Source of the DNA: Monarcha castaneiventris obscurior
Lineage: Eukaryota > Chordata > Aves > Passeriformes > Monarchidae
DNA length: 64,000 nucleotides
Assembly: GCA_026261815.1 (NCBI GenBank)
Contig: JAMPIT010000890.1
Span: 11,624,001-11,688,000, forward strand
Direction: 5' to 3'
Shown piece by piece: positions 1-12,810 of the stretch. How positions within the stretch are numbered: position 1 is the first letter of the stretch; every line of letters starts with the position of its first letter. The position numbers and the translations under genes were made by a program. The notes under the pieces were generated by a model, which saw nothing but the letters and a program-made list of their open reading frames with translations, had not been told where the DNA came from and searched no databases.

Positions 1-2999
1 CTTCCTCTCCCTGGAGGTGAGCCTGAAGAAAGCCATGGTAGAAAATCTCTGTGAGTTTGAGGGATGAAAAAATTCAAATGGTGGTTCCAAAGAGTGAGGA
101 ACAATGGACTGACTAGTTATAGCAGAGACTTGGACACTCAATTCTTGACTCAAGAGTTTCACTCAAGATTTTCATATGCTATAAGCCAGAGAGTACAAAC
201 CCAGCCCTGTACCCTATACCTTTCTACCTTTATGCCCAAACCAGGAACCAACCAGGACTAGGACTTTATCTTTTTACTAAACGGATGTATTTTTTACATT
301 CCCACACCAGCTGCACAAGTGTCCTACATGCTTCTGTCGCTTCTATCCAGCTCTCCCAACCTCAGCTCTATTATTCCTTTTCCTTGATTTCATCAGAGAC
401 ACAGCTACCTAATTTTGTGCACACCGTACTGACAAATGTGCAGCAGAGTGCAAACATACAGGAGCAGAGTCCTCTAGAGCACTGTGGTAACTTCACCTGC
501 ATAGGAGCATAAAGGAACTGTGTTTGACCTACTTCCTATAGTCCATGGAGTCACATTCTGGTCAAGTGTGTACATTCTGTCTCAGGTTTCCCTGAAAAAT
601 GTGCAATATGAAGTAGTGCTGCAAACTAGGGGCTGGATTTTGAGTTTGAAAGCAGAAGTCTAATTTCTTGTTCTGGAATGAGGTTTATTCTAGCTTTGTC
701 TTGAAAAATTGCTTGCCATTGCATGTCAGGGGTTCAGGAGAGACCATTCCCATGTGTCTTTTCTTAATCATCTACCATGCCCCCAAGGGAATTTGCTTTC
801 AATGCGTTCCTAGTCACAATGTGAGAAGTCAGTACAAGGTAACGTCTCCTTATTCTAGCAGAGCTATAGATAAACTGAGTCCTTGAGACTTACTTTAAAC
901 ACAAATTGGGGAGCATTTTTTAGTCTGTGTTTGTGAAATGTCAGCCAGGCCACCAACACAGGAGTGTCAGCTTTGCAGCGTAGAAATCACAGTATCATTC
1001 ATTCTGTCTTCCTCTTCGGAGGTGCCCTGAGGAAATAAGCCATTCCTGTAGGGAAATTTTTATATGCTATGCTGTTCCCCATCCCCTCTCCCCCATACAT
1101 GAGAAGAGAAGCTGTGGGGTACCATTAGCATAAAAGGACAATCTAGATTTTTTATTAGTCATTTGCTCAGTAAGGTGGACGTTATTGGCCTGCAGCTTGT
1201 ATTTGAAACTGACAGAAGAGGTGGCTGAGTATCTGGAGTTGTTTTGTTTTGAGAAGTGGAAAACTGAACAGCACAGGACAAATGTTGGGTAGCTGGATCA
1301 TTCTCCCATGGGGAATATTTATGGCTTCTTTTGGAGATGACTGTAAAAATTTGCTGGAATAAATTCTCAGTGTTCTGTCTTTCATTCTTACTGAAATCAT
1401 AGAGAAGCAGTTTGATACAATCAACTGGAGCAAAACTAGATTCTCCTGCATCTAAAAGGCTACAGCAAAGAAATAGCATTACCTGCCTTGCTAACATTTT
1501 ACTTAACTAAAGAAGAAAAGATGTTAGGCAGCCAGTCATTAACTAGATCTTATCTATAGGGGAAATTCACATATATAGTGTTGTCAGCTGTGCTTCTCCA
1601 TCAAAATTTGTATTGATTACACATGTACTGATTGAAATTTAGTCAGCTGAAGGCCATCAGCATTGAGTTTCTCAAAAAAGTTCCACAGCAACTTTGGTGA
1701 AAACATTTGTGTTGATAACTTCTGAGTAGCATAATCTGCCTGACGGGGATGCACCTTATGCGAAGGAGTAGTACAAAAGACAAGGATCTGTGTTTTTTCT
1801 CAGTCTCTCATAGACAATAGAGGGTAACTGTGCTGGCATTTTCTTCCACAGCTCTTACAGGTATGTGATTTCGTATGTTAACTTTTGGCCATTCCAGCTT
1901 ATGCATATTTAAAGTGGGAATGTTTAATTTTCCACTCTGTAAGCCTACTCAATTTTAGAGTGACTTTTTTCTGGTAGTTTGCTATCTGCTATTTGCTGAT
2001 GGTCATTTTCTCCTTTGCTTTTCCACTGATTGCTACTTTGTACTTGTGTAAAAGCATGTTGTATTTTTAAACTGTGGTTAAACTTGCCACTATTAGCAGC
2101 TTCCCATTCCCAGCTTCACAGAAACACTAGGAAATGTAAAAGAAATATCTGAAGTGTGAACAGAGGAGTAGCTGTGATTGTCTCTACTTCTTCCTTTATG
2201 TTATATAGTTTGAAGCTATTTCTTCACAGTTCCATCTTAGCTGGCTCCTACTTAGTCAGAGTGGAAGCTGAGCTCTTGACTTAGCATCTTGGCTAGAAGG
2301 TAGAATTAGTAGTTATTCTTTCCTAGCTATTTATGAGATTATGATTTAATTTTCTACAGCTGTTCTGGTGTACTTGAAGTTTTTGTTGGAAATTGTTCTT
2401 CCAGTAATTTTTTCTGTGTGCTATGGGAATGATAGAGAATATCATCATTATTGCACAAGTAGGGATTTGTGGTAAAATAGCAGCCTGCATAGTGTATTTA
2501 GCATAAACGATAACTGCATCATTAAGATGTTTCACAAGGCCTGTCCTCTGTCCTTTCTTCTGTACAGAGAACAGGGGGCATTGTGAAGTTTGCTTTTGGA
2601 TTTGCTTGCTTGATTAGACTTAGCCTATTAACCTCATTCCCTGCCTACTTCCTCCAGTGCCCAGCTGTGAGAAACGATCCTTCAGCAGGAGCTTTTTTTT
2701 ATTCTTCATCTTTGATAGCTCCCGTTCATCCGTCGGCCATGAAAAGGTTTAGCTAGGGCAGTAGAATTTATGCACTTTAAGGATGCTCAGCACTGTCCTA
2801 TTTATCATGCCTGTGTGTTTGCATTGTGCTGCTGTCGTGACACTGCCGAACTACCTAGATTCTGAACGGGTTGCTTTTATTTGTGTAGCTTAAAACACAG
2901 TTGGAAAACTCAGTTTGAACTTGGTTTCAGATAATTGTTTGTGAATGCAAAAGTTTTATTCCTGTCAGCAGCTGCAAATGACTCAGCAGGATATTTAGC
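1..2999. other. Unique AT-rich non-coding DNA
   Basis: No gene or recognised repeat family is visible. All reading frames are short and lack protein-like features. Two details are noted as findings: the first 50 bases resemble bases 1009-1058, and bases 1852-1860 sit between good splice-site matches. The rest looks like ordinary intergenic or intronic vertebrate DNA. Confidence 0.6.
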
Positions 3000-3690
3000 C
3001 CCAAATGACACCTCTGACCTAACCCCGAGACATTGAGGGAATGAGGTTTTTTCCCCATGAAAAATGGCCACCATTTGTGTCCACGTGCATGTGGCCGGCA
3101 GTGGGGTGCTGCCTCCTAAAATGGCGAATGTCGCAGGATTTCTCCCAGACTAAAGCTGCCAGCAGCTAGGATGGTGGCTGTCCTTGGAGCCTCAAACGCC
3201 ACCTCTCACCTGACCCTGCCCCGTGGTTGGCCACATGTGACTGGAGGAGAAAGGCGGCCATTTTCCATAGGGAAGAAACCTCAGTCCCCAGGTGTCCTGG
3301 GGTCAGGTCAGAGGTGGTGTCTGGGGCTCCAAGCATAACAAGAGTCCTGGTTGCTGGCAGCTTTGGTCTGTGAGAAATCCTGCAACGTTCACCACATTGG
3401 AGGCGGCACCCCACTGTCGGCCACATGCGCCTGGATGCGAATGGTGGCCATTTTCCATGGGGAAAAAAACCTCATTCCCTCAGTGTCTCAGGATCAGGTG
3501 ACAGGTGGCCCCTGGGGCTCCAAGGGCAGCCAGACTCCTAGTTGCTGGCAGCTTTGGTCTGTGAGAAATCCTGTACCATTCATCATTTTAGGAGGCAGCA
3601 CCCCACTGTCAGCCACATGTGCTTGGATGCGAATGGTGGCCATTTTCCATGGGGAAAAAACCCTCATTTCCCCAGTGTCTCAGATGTTGC
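3000..3690. repeat. 192-bp tandem repeat with one inverted copy
   Basis: Two direct units are clear. The landmark GTGTC..TCAGG(T)..AGAGGTGG..GGGGCTCCAAG occurs near 3291 and 3482, and a third GTGTCTCAG start is at 3674, giving a period of 191-192 bp. Bases 3002-3222 are the same unit read on the opposite strand: its reverse complement shows TCAGGTGAGAGGTGG, GCTGCTGGCAGCTTTAGTCTG and the ATGGTGGCCATTTTTCATGG block in the right order. Inverted and direct parts meet head to head near 3223-3230. The direct part begins mid-unit. Each unit has CCATTTT/AAAATGG blocks resembling YY1 sites. Short ORFs on both strands follow the repeat and are not genes. I do not recognise the family. Confidence 0.85.
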
Positions 3691-4986
3691 AGCAAAGGGG
3701 TAGACCAAAACCAGAAATATGGTATGTGGCTCTTCATCATGGCTAGAGTGGGCCAAAGGGTGGGGAAAATCAGAGCCAAAGAATTGATCAGAAAGAAGTT
3801 TTCTTCTGGAAGATGATGCTGAGATTCAACTTTGGTGGAACGATTTTTAGAATAAAGTAAAACTCAATGTGTCTCGAGATCAGGTGTGACAAACAAACAG
3901 TAAAGAGAAATGAAGACTATTTTGAATTTCAGATAATCACAAATAATTTGGTGTGAGAAAATTTTTTTCTTCTTTGATGAAAGATTTCTTCAGCCATTGG
4001 GAGTTGGTCTTCTTATCCTCCTGAAAGGCTAAATAAATGTGTTTTACATTTTCATCAGCAAAACTTAACCCTCTGTTCTTTAGCAGCTACACATAGGAAA
4101 TGACAGAAGGTGCTAAATAGCTGGTACAGTGAGGTGCCTGTGCCAAAGTGCAATTTGTAGGGCACAGTCATTCTGTGAAAAGTAATTCTTATTCATTTGC
4201 TTTCCTGGTCAGCTAGGGCTTTGAGAGGAAAATACTTTATACAAAGTGTGATACTACCAGTTTTTTGGAAGAAATTAAGTGGATTGATTCAAGTGGTTCT
4301 TCTACCTGACAGCAGTATATCTGGAGAGGAGGTAAAGGCAAAGTGAAATGGACCATGGTATAATAAACATTTTCTTGGGTTATTGTGATTAGTCTTCTTT
4401 CCTGTTGTTATTGTTTTCCTCTTTACATTCTTTGTGACAGTCCTTGACACAAATTAGTGGGGAACCTTCACTGATATTTTTTTCCTAACTGCTGTATATG
4501 CTTTATTTTCTCTAGTGGGAGACAATTTATTTGCAATTGTAAATCCAGGCACCTCTTTCTTTTCATCTTTCTCCAACCTCTCAAGTGCCCATCTAATGTT
4601 ATAGGTGAGATGAATTAGCTACAGACTTCTAGGTGTGCACTGAATATGTTTCCCCATATTCTTGTCTTCTTTTAAATTGCTTTAATAACTTTTTAAAAAG
4701 TTACATTTAACAACAGAATTATACATAAGTCAGAATGTGTTTGATTGGATCTTGTAGGTTCAGAACCTACAGCCTTGAAATTAATGGGTAGCTGCTGTAG
4801 TCACCTGAAATTCTTGTGGGTCTGTTTGCAAGTCCACTGATGTCAATCAAAAATACACCTACTGGCAAAACCTTTTCCTCTGTCTCCTATGGGGCTCTTT
4901 CCAGGAATATTTCCTTGCAAACATCCAAATTAAGGGGGATTTTATTGGTAACTTTTCTGACTCTTGAAGCTACTTATTCAGTTTTT

Positions 4987-5007
4987 TATATATATATATA
5001 TATATAT
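4987..5007. repeat. (TA)n microsatellite
   Basis: An uninterrupted TA dinucleotide run of about 21 bases, followed by a degenerate TCTCTATCTC tail. It is a typical vertebrate simple repeat and probably length-polymorphic. Confidence 0.9.
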
Positions 5008-8000
5008 CTCTATCTCACATATAATAAATTAACATCCATATTCTTACATAATAAAATGCGTATTTGAAGGTCTCAAGCAAGTTGAAATGGAACCACAGTA
5101 GTTCAGTGCTGAGCAAAATCAGAAAATAAGATTTTCTGATAAGATTTACCGTGTGTTTTATATAGCATTAGCGACACCTCTGTGTTTCACTGTTAGCTGA
5201 AAAGTAAAACAGACAGGCTTTTTGACTTGGTTTTTTAATAACAGGAGATATTATCTTATCATTGTCGTATCCAGAGAATATTCTATTTTTTTCCCTTAAC
5301 TAAAATAAAATTTTTAGGGATTGGTCTTCATACAAAGTACTACAGGGAATTCACAGATTTAAAATAATGTCTAGAGAGTATTTTTTTAAAAAAGAATATA
5401 ATCTCATCCACTTTAGAAGACTAATTGGAATGTTTGTATGAAACTGTATGCTGTCAGCATAGAAATAGTTGGTCGCTCTTTGTTGTACAAGAAAAAAAAA
5501 GGAAAAAAGGTATACATTTACATATGATGTTACTATGTTAATATGACTTTTGGCCAAAAATTATTTTACATTCTAAGTGCTAGAGCAGGATCAGAGTAAA
5601 GTGAATTTTATAATTGCTTGTGTGGTAGGCATATGATAATTTAGAAAAGCTGTATCTGCCAATGTGTCATAAATACAGGAGGGAGCCTTTGGCAACATAG
5701 CAAACTTTTGTGTTGAAGTATATCTATTTTGCATGGGAAGTAAAGGATAAAATGAAAATATTCTCAGCTCTTCTCTCAAATGTGCAAAAACACTTGTGTT
5801 TTCCTGGTCTACATTTTCTAATCTGATTTGTGCCCTGCCTTTTTCAGAACCCAGTTTTTTCATCTGAGATACAAGTGGAAAGGATATCTGAACTTGTCTT
5901 TTCCACATCCTTAACTACTGTTGTGGGCTAAATGGTGTCAATGTCTTGTAATATCTTGTGCATTTGCCCATGTGACTTTCAGTGTAAAAAAAAAAAAGAC
6001 ATTCAAAACTGATGCACATGGATTATGGTATTCTTACGACATTTTATCACACACCTTCTATTTCTAAACTATAGAGTTTCTTAAGCCAAACCTTCTGCTG
6101 GTTAGTTGGTTTTCAGCAAAATAATTCATTTATTTGTCCAAAAACCCATATGAATCGCCCATGTAGACTTTTATGGAGCCTATTATTGAAATTATCATGT
6201 CTTAAGAACTAGTATTTTTTACTGAAACTTTATCTGTTGCAAAATGTATTTTTTTTTCTTCTCCCTAATATTAAGGTTCTGTTTCTCTGTTGTGTGACCT
6301 TTCTTCTGCCTTTGGAATTGGAATGAAAGGAAAAGCAACTACTGCCATTTCAGTGAAATTCAATTTGTGGCTTCAAGAAGTCAGTCAATCTCTTGCACCT
6401 TTTCTGCAAACCATTGCACTATCTTATTTCTGCTATGACATATATTTACAAAGGAGTTCCTATTAATTTGATTTTCTATATTCATGTTGAAAGAGATTAT
6501 TTAAGTGAGAACAAGAGTTCGCTTGACCTAACCTTTCTCAATAATTCAGCAAGTTCCAGAGGTATTGTAAGGCAACAGAAAGGAAGGCAATTAATTTTCT
6601 GAGGTGAAATGACTTAGGCTAATTTATTTTTTTGTGGATATGACATATATCACTAGATGAGTTTTGAAAAAGCAGTAGCAAAGAGGGAGGGAGAGGCATG
6701 AAAGCAAAATGTAGTAACTGAATATAATTTGCAAAGAATGCATCTTATTAATTTGGCTCCAAGCATTAGCATTTAGATTTGGTGACTAATAACTTTTGAA
6801 CATTGTAGAAGTACTTAGATTTTTATCATAAGGTCCTTTTACAAGTATTTTTATTAATTCTCAAGTAACAGGCCACTTCTGATCCTCATTGCTGGGTTTG
6901 GAAGAAGAAAACAACTTTCATGTGGAAATGATAAAGAAATCAGTAGGTAGCCTTGCTACTGCTTTCCTGATCCCAGAGTCAAGGCAGGTGGATTTGAGAG
7001 TGTGTCTACACCTGTAATGTGTCATTGTGTTAACAGTGATGGTAATTGATCCTCTGGCGATTTCTCTAACCATATTAATCTGGCAATGACGTTGTTCTCT
7101 TTAAAGAATACCATTCATTTAGGATTGGCACCTGGTAGCTGTATCTTGCTAAAAATGCCTTCTAGCTTTACTGGGTTTCTATTAAAATAAAGATGAACAG
7201 CCTTTCTGGTCTTGGTAAACAGCAAAGGAAGAGGTTCACAGCTTGAATTTTTCACACGTGCACACCCCTGTTCAAAGACATAAACAAATACAGACAAGGT
7301 TATTTTGAAGATAATTTTTGTGTCTTATGGTTGAATAAGACGTTTGACTCCAACAAGTGACAAATGAAAATGAATTCTATGGAATTATGAACTTACAAAC
7401 TAAGACTTGCTGTAGAAAAACAGATGCAACCACCCTTGCCTGATGCAGTGGTTCTTATAAGAGAGTAGCTGATAAACAGACTATAAAAGGAGGTAAGGGA
7501 AGCAGAATTGTAAAAATTAAAATGTGGGTCTTCCTTACCTTCCCTGAGGCAAACAGGAAAAAAAAAAAATCTTTCTATTAAATCTCTTACATTCCCTTAA
7601 GGCTATTGTCTGAAAATAATTTTTTCTCATATAGCAAGCACTGGGGATTGAAGCTATTTTATAAATCTTTAGCTCTTTTAAAACCAGATGGTGGGTGTTG
7701 ATAAAATGTTTGCTGTCTCTCTAAATTGTTCAGATAATCTCATTTTATCAAGTAGAATTTGTAGTGGTAGGAATTATGTGTAGAGGTAGCATTTGTAGGC
7801 TGAAGAAATGAATTTCTTGTGTCTGACTTCATGTATTCAGAGTGTTATCTAATGGATTTATTTTTAGATTTATCTGGTGGAGAAAGGGCCCTCCATCTCT
7901 CCTGCTATAGAACACACATTTTCTTTTATGGATGATAAAGATAGGGAAATCTTGGGCTGGCGTCAAAGTCCAGCATTGCCCTAATGAAACACTGCTATCT

Positions 8001-9312
8001 TAGAAAGATGAACTAATGTTCCCTGCTGCAAAGCAGTGTTTTTCTTTCATGTTCTCATTCCTTACTGAGTTAGTGTGGGGGATGCCCAAGAAAGAATAGC
8101 AAGGGGCAACTGGAGTCTGAACCTGTGGAAGTAGACAATGACAGCTACTAAAACCAATTTACATTCACTACAAAAAGAGAGAAGGCATCCAAAGAAAGGA
8201 CTAAAGGGTAAAAGAAAAATCACTGAATAGCAGAGAAATGGGTGTTTGGAAAGAAAGTACTGAAGGTAATTGGAAACTGAACCAAATTTTTTGGGGGATG
8301 AGGGAGAGGAGGAAGGACTGAAACACTGCTTTTGTTTGTGGTTGTATTAAGGCTTGTATAATGATGAATTTTGACAGGCATTCATAGTGATGGATGTAGT
8401 TTTATCTGTCAACACAGAGCAGCCTTTTTTAGACCCCTGTCTTTCAGCAGCAGATTTTTATTCATCCTCCATTACCACAAAGTCCAGATGCTTCTCATGT
8501 CTCCAGACTTCAAATGAAAGCATTTGGCTTGCAGACTGTGGAAATTGTTTCTTTTGTGAAATACAGCAAAGCATTTTGCATGGGGGCAGGTTTTTAATGT
8601 TTGGCTTTTTTTGGTTTTTTGTTTTTTTTTAATATAAACTTCTGAGAATTTTCACTTGGGAAAAAAAGCTCTAGCTCTATGTTGATATTTTTGTCTTGAT
8701 TCAGGACCAAGATACATATTTGAATTTCTATACACTGAAGGCTGGGTTTTTGCATACTATCCAGCTTGTGGCATGTCTTTACTGGCAGCCCAAAGTCATA
8801 ATGTCAGGAAATTGCATTTTGATAATATGAACATAAAATGGTATGTTTCACTTAAGGATTTTCTTTATCCAGTTGCAACTCCCTCACCACAACTGCCATC
8901 AATCTGCAGCAATCAAATGTATTTTTCACTGCTGTCACCTCTTGTTTGAAAAGAGCAAACTGTTCTTTTTGTAAAGCAAAGTGCAACCTGGCATTCCAGG
9001 TTTATATGACTGACAAATTCATATTGATATGTTAATCAATGTATGTTGTCACCTTTGTGCTGAGCTCTTTTCTGTCAGAATGGCTCTTTGTCCCACAGGC
9101 TTTGTTTTTTGCAAGATGCTTTGCTAATGCAATTAATCATCTAATCCAGGAAATCATCTCCCAGCACAGAAAACTGACATCATCTTTTCTGCTGTATATA
9201 CTCTGCATCTTTTGTCTATGGTGCAATCATAGACTTTTAGATGCATCTACAATGTATTTTATCATTATAAATTGTTACCAGCCCTAGCTCCGAATCCCAT
9301 GCAAAGGTGCTA

Positions 9313-9340
9313 CTATATGTATATATATATGTATATTTAT
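9313..9340. repeat. Imperfect (TA)n / TATG simple repeat
   Basis: TA steps interrupted by TATG at two places. It is simple-sequence DNA with no sign of function. Confidence 0.75.
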
Positions 9341-11287
9341 AGGTTTTTCTATCTTTACCATTGGCTTCACTGAGCAATTGGTCCAGTGGAAATCTCTTTT
9401 TCAATCCTATGATGTTAAGTCTTGGAAAGCACATGTATCCAAAAGTTCTAATTCTAAGATCTATATATAGTATTTCCTGGTTGGCACAGAATGTGTGAGA
9501 CTAGATTTAGAGATAAAAACCTGCAATTTTTAAAAGAAAGGAAGCTCAGTGAAGTAAATTACTCTCCTGAATTTCTGCTGCAATGAAAATGTTATTCAAC
9601 AGACACTGAGGGCTTCAAATAAAGTGATGCTGCTGCTGTTTTTTTATCCAATAAAGAGGCCTCAATAGTTCCAGGCAAGTACAGGATGGCTCTTGAAAGG
9701 TGGGCTTCTGTGTGAAGAGCTGGCCACCAGCTCTTTTCCAGTACAAAGATGGATAAAGCTGAACCCTCTACATGACATGATCAGCTGTAGCTTTCTATGA
9801 GATACAAAGAACTGAAGAAGTGCATTACAGTCTTTCCCCCAGTGTGCCATTCAACTTTTTGTTCTATGGTGTCCTGGGAACTTACTGAGGAGATCAGATT
9901 TAGGGTACCATTCTTAATAGTCGTGCTGAGACCTAGAAAAAGTGGTTTTATTTATACTTTTGGTAGATCCAAAAGTAAATAATATCCTGCCCCAAAAAGG
10001 TGTTCTATCTTGTTTCTTAAATTTGTGGCCTGATAATTTATTTGGTCTCTCCCTAATATTGTGGTTTATAAAACTCAAGAAATAGCCATTCTCTGTGTTC
10101 TCCAAACCTGTTAAGATGTGTTACAACTAGATGTGTTTCTCTTGCAAGCAGAGGATTTATAATATTTTTAAACCTTCCCAAGTGTAAAATGCATCATAAG
10201 TCTCATTCCTGTTAAATATTGTTGCCTTTCTCTGCAGATCATGTAGTTGCCTGTATCTTTTTTCCTTAATGGTTATAGTTGCATTATATATTAATAGAGC
10301 AGTATAATAGTGTTTTGTTCTTTATACCCTTTCTGGCAGTTAATATGAAGAGTTAATATATGAATTAACATGAACAGTTAGTATGTGAATTTTGGTTGCA
10401 ATAAGTCAGTGCTTTCTAAGAGTCAAGCAGCCATTTAAAGCCTAACATGGTGGGCCCATAGCCACAGGGAAAAGCTCTTTATTCCGTGAAATTTGTTATT
10501 TACTCTTGGTAGTAAAGGCTCTTTCTATACATGCTATGTTGTTATTTTCAGGATTTAAAATTTCTTTCATTAAAATAATATTAAAAGAAGTCTTGCAAAA
10601 GGCAATTTGAAGAACTGCAAACATACCCTGAGAGAGCAGAAGGCATATGAGAAGAATTTTCACTGCACTACTTTTGCCTTCCAAGATCAGAATCCTAACT
10701 TCTGGAGTCTTCGTATGATTGTTCTTGTGTTAGGGGATTGCAATGCATGTGTGCCCAGAGAAAGAGAAAGAGGACAGGAGTCTGGCTGTAGAAATATTTG
10801 AAGCAGCCATCCCTCAGAAGAAGACATAGATTAGCATAAGTGAGCCAAGAAAATTGCCTTGCGAGAAGAAAGCTGGGGCACCTGTCAATTAATTTCTTTT
10901 AGAATTATCTATGTATCAGCTAATGAGGTAAGAAAGGGCAGGTTTTTGTTGTATGATGAGTTCGTAATTTATAACTGAGGCAGTAACATGATTTTAACTT
11001 CTTGTATTTTCTTGGATTCTTAAGAGAAAATATAGGCATTCCTGTAGGACTTTAAAAAAAAAAGGAACATCAATAGATTGTCAAAACCTGTATAAAAATA
11101 CCACTTCCTATTACATGCTACTGGTTTTTTACAATGTATAAAAATAACATAATTTCTTCTAAATCCTGTAAGATTTTTCCAGTTGGGATGAATTTTTTAA
11201 TTAGATTCTTGGTAGGCTTTAGCTGGAGATTTAGCAGTGCTTTTCAGGAGTATAGAAAGCACAAAATGTAGAAGAAAACTACTGAAT

Positions 11288-11677
11288 AATCATAGAATGG
11301 CTTGGGTTGGAACTTAAAGGTCATCTAGTGTCAACCTTGCATCACGGGCAGGGACACCTACTTGACCAGGCTGCTCAAAGCCCCATCCATCCAGGCCTTG
11401 AACACTGCCAGGGATGGGGTATCTGCAGCTTTTCTGGGCAACCTGTTCCAGTTCTTCATCACCCTCACATTAGAAGGTTTCTTCCTAATATCCAATCAAA
11501 ACCTACCCTCTTAGTTTGAAGCCATTCCCTCTTATCCTATCACTACATGCTCTTGTTAAAAGTCTCTCTTGAGCTTTCCTGTAAGCCCCTTTTAAGTACT
11601 TGAAGGCTGCTATCAGGTATCTCTGGAGCCTTCTTCGGGCTGAACAACCCCAACTCTCCCAGCCTTTTGTTGGCAGT
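11288..11677 (-). mobile_element. CR1 LINE 3' fragment, minus strand
   Basis: The plus strand begins ATCATAGAATGG and continues with TTGGGTTGGAACTTAAAGG, the reverse complement of the CR1 3' end (CCTTTAAGGTTCCAACCCAA...ATTCTATGAT). The following 390 bases keep the order of the CR1 3' untranslated region, including blocks matching AGGAAGAAAC and GGCTGCTCAAAGCCCCATCC. The copy is 5'-truncated near 11677, as is usual for CR1. CR1 is the main LINE family of birds and leaves no target-site duplication, so the edges come from homology. Any ORF inside is spurious. It lies about 220 bp from a second CR1 in the opposite orientation. Confidence 0.92.
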
Positions 11678-11892
11678 TTAAAGCTTCTGGAAGATGATCA
11701 TCACAAGTAAAATGCATAATTCCTCTGTAAGGAATATGCATTATGGTAGATGAAAAGCGAGCAACAGCTTTAAGTAATAAGTCTCCAAACTGGTAGGACT
11801 GTGGATTAGAAATGGATAAATATACTCTTTATTTAGAAAAATTAACACATAAAAAAAAAGAGGCAGAATATACAGTTAGTCCCTCATTAATT

Positions 11893-12810
11893 ATTACTGA
11901 TGAGGTCACAAGTGGTGTTTCCCACCAGGGCTCAGTATCTGGGCCAGTCTTGTTTAATATCTTTATTGACAAACTGGATGAGGGGATTGAGTGAGGTTTG
12001 CAGACAACACTAAACTGGGTAGGAATGTCGATCTGCTGGAGGGTAGAAAGGCTCTGCAGAGGAGTCTGGACAGGCTGGATCAATGTGCCAAGGCCAATTT
12101 TATGTGATTCAACAAGGTTGAGGGCCAAGTCCTGCCCTTGGGTCTCAGCAACCCCAGGCAGTGCCACAGGCTGGGGACAGAGTGGCTGGGAAGCTGCCCA
12201 GTGGAAAAGGACCTGGGGGTTCTGGTCGATAATGGATGAACATGAGCCAGTGTGTGTCCAGGTGGCCGAGAAGGCCAATGGCATCCTGGCTTGTGTCTGT
12301 GGCCAGAAGGACCAGGAGGCCACATTTCAAATTCTGTGTCCATTTCTGAGACCCTCACTACAAGAAGTACATTGCAGTGCTGAAGCATGTCCATAGAAGG
12401 GCAGTGGAGCTGGAGAAGGAGCTCAAGTCCTGTGAGGAGTGGCTGAGGGAGCTGGGAGTGTTAAGCCTGGAGAAAAAGAGCCTTGGGCGGAGGGAACCTT
12501 ATCGCGCCACAACTGCCTGAAAGAGGTTGTAGATAGGTGGGGATCATTCTCTTCCCCCAAGTAACAAGCAATTTGACAAGAGGACATGGCCTCAACTTGA
12601 ACCACGGGAGGTTTAGGTTTGATATTAAGAAAAATTTCCTCAAGCATTGGAACAGGTTGCCCAGGGAAGTGATGGAATCGCTAACCACTAACCCTGGAGG
12701 TATTTGCCAGACGGGTAGATGTGGTACTTGGGGGCTTGACTTAGTGGTGCTGGGTTAACAGTTGGACTTGATGATATTAGAAGTGTTTTCCAACCATATG
12801 ATTCTATGAT
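11893..12810 (+). mobile_element. CR1 LINE with reverse-transcriptase relic
   Basis: This CR1 copy includes the end of ORF2 and the 3' UTR, ending ATTCTATGAT at 12810. Near 11912-11975 the plus frame reads TSGVSHQGSVSGPVLFNIF, a degraded form of the RT block GVPQGSVLGPVLFNIFI. Shortly downstream comes RFADNTKLG, matching the FADDTKLG catalytic block but with the second aspartate changed to asparagine. About a dozen bases are missing between the two blocks, with an in-frame stop. After that come the ORF2 C-terminal region (KDLGVLVD-like at about 12210-12230) and the CR1 tail. It is dead and 5'-truncated. A 164-codon ORF on the opposite strand (11829-12323) is antisense shadow. Confidence 0.93.

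Larger units (their letters stand above)
3691..11287. other. Unique AT-rich DNA with simple repeats
   Basis: No gene, CR1 or LTR was recognised in these 7.6 kb. It holds TA-rich microsatellites (listed separately), short homopolymers such as the A-run near 5988 and the T-rich stretch near 8605-8630, and a 10-bp hairpin at 5118-5140 (ATCAGAAAAT, 3-base loop) of a size expected by chance. Confidence 0.55.

Noticed and set aside
3166..3816. Several ORFs of 65-131 codons on both strands
   Set aside because: They follow the 192-bp repeat and echo it at the peptide level (MRMVAIFHGEK recurs). Repeat DNA explains them.
5118..5140. 10-bp perfect hairpin
   Set aside because: Arms of 10 bp with small loops are expected about once per window by chance. 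The same applies to 25253-25278 and, less strongly, to the 11-bp hairpin at 33705-33731.
11829..12323. Longest ORF in the window (164 codons, minus strand)
   Set aside because: It lies antisense to the CR1 ORF2 relic on the plus strand. The frame is a by-product of the LINE sequence.
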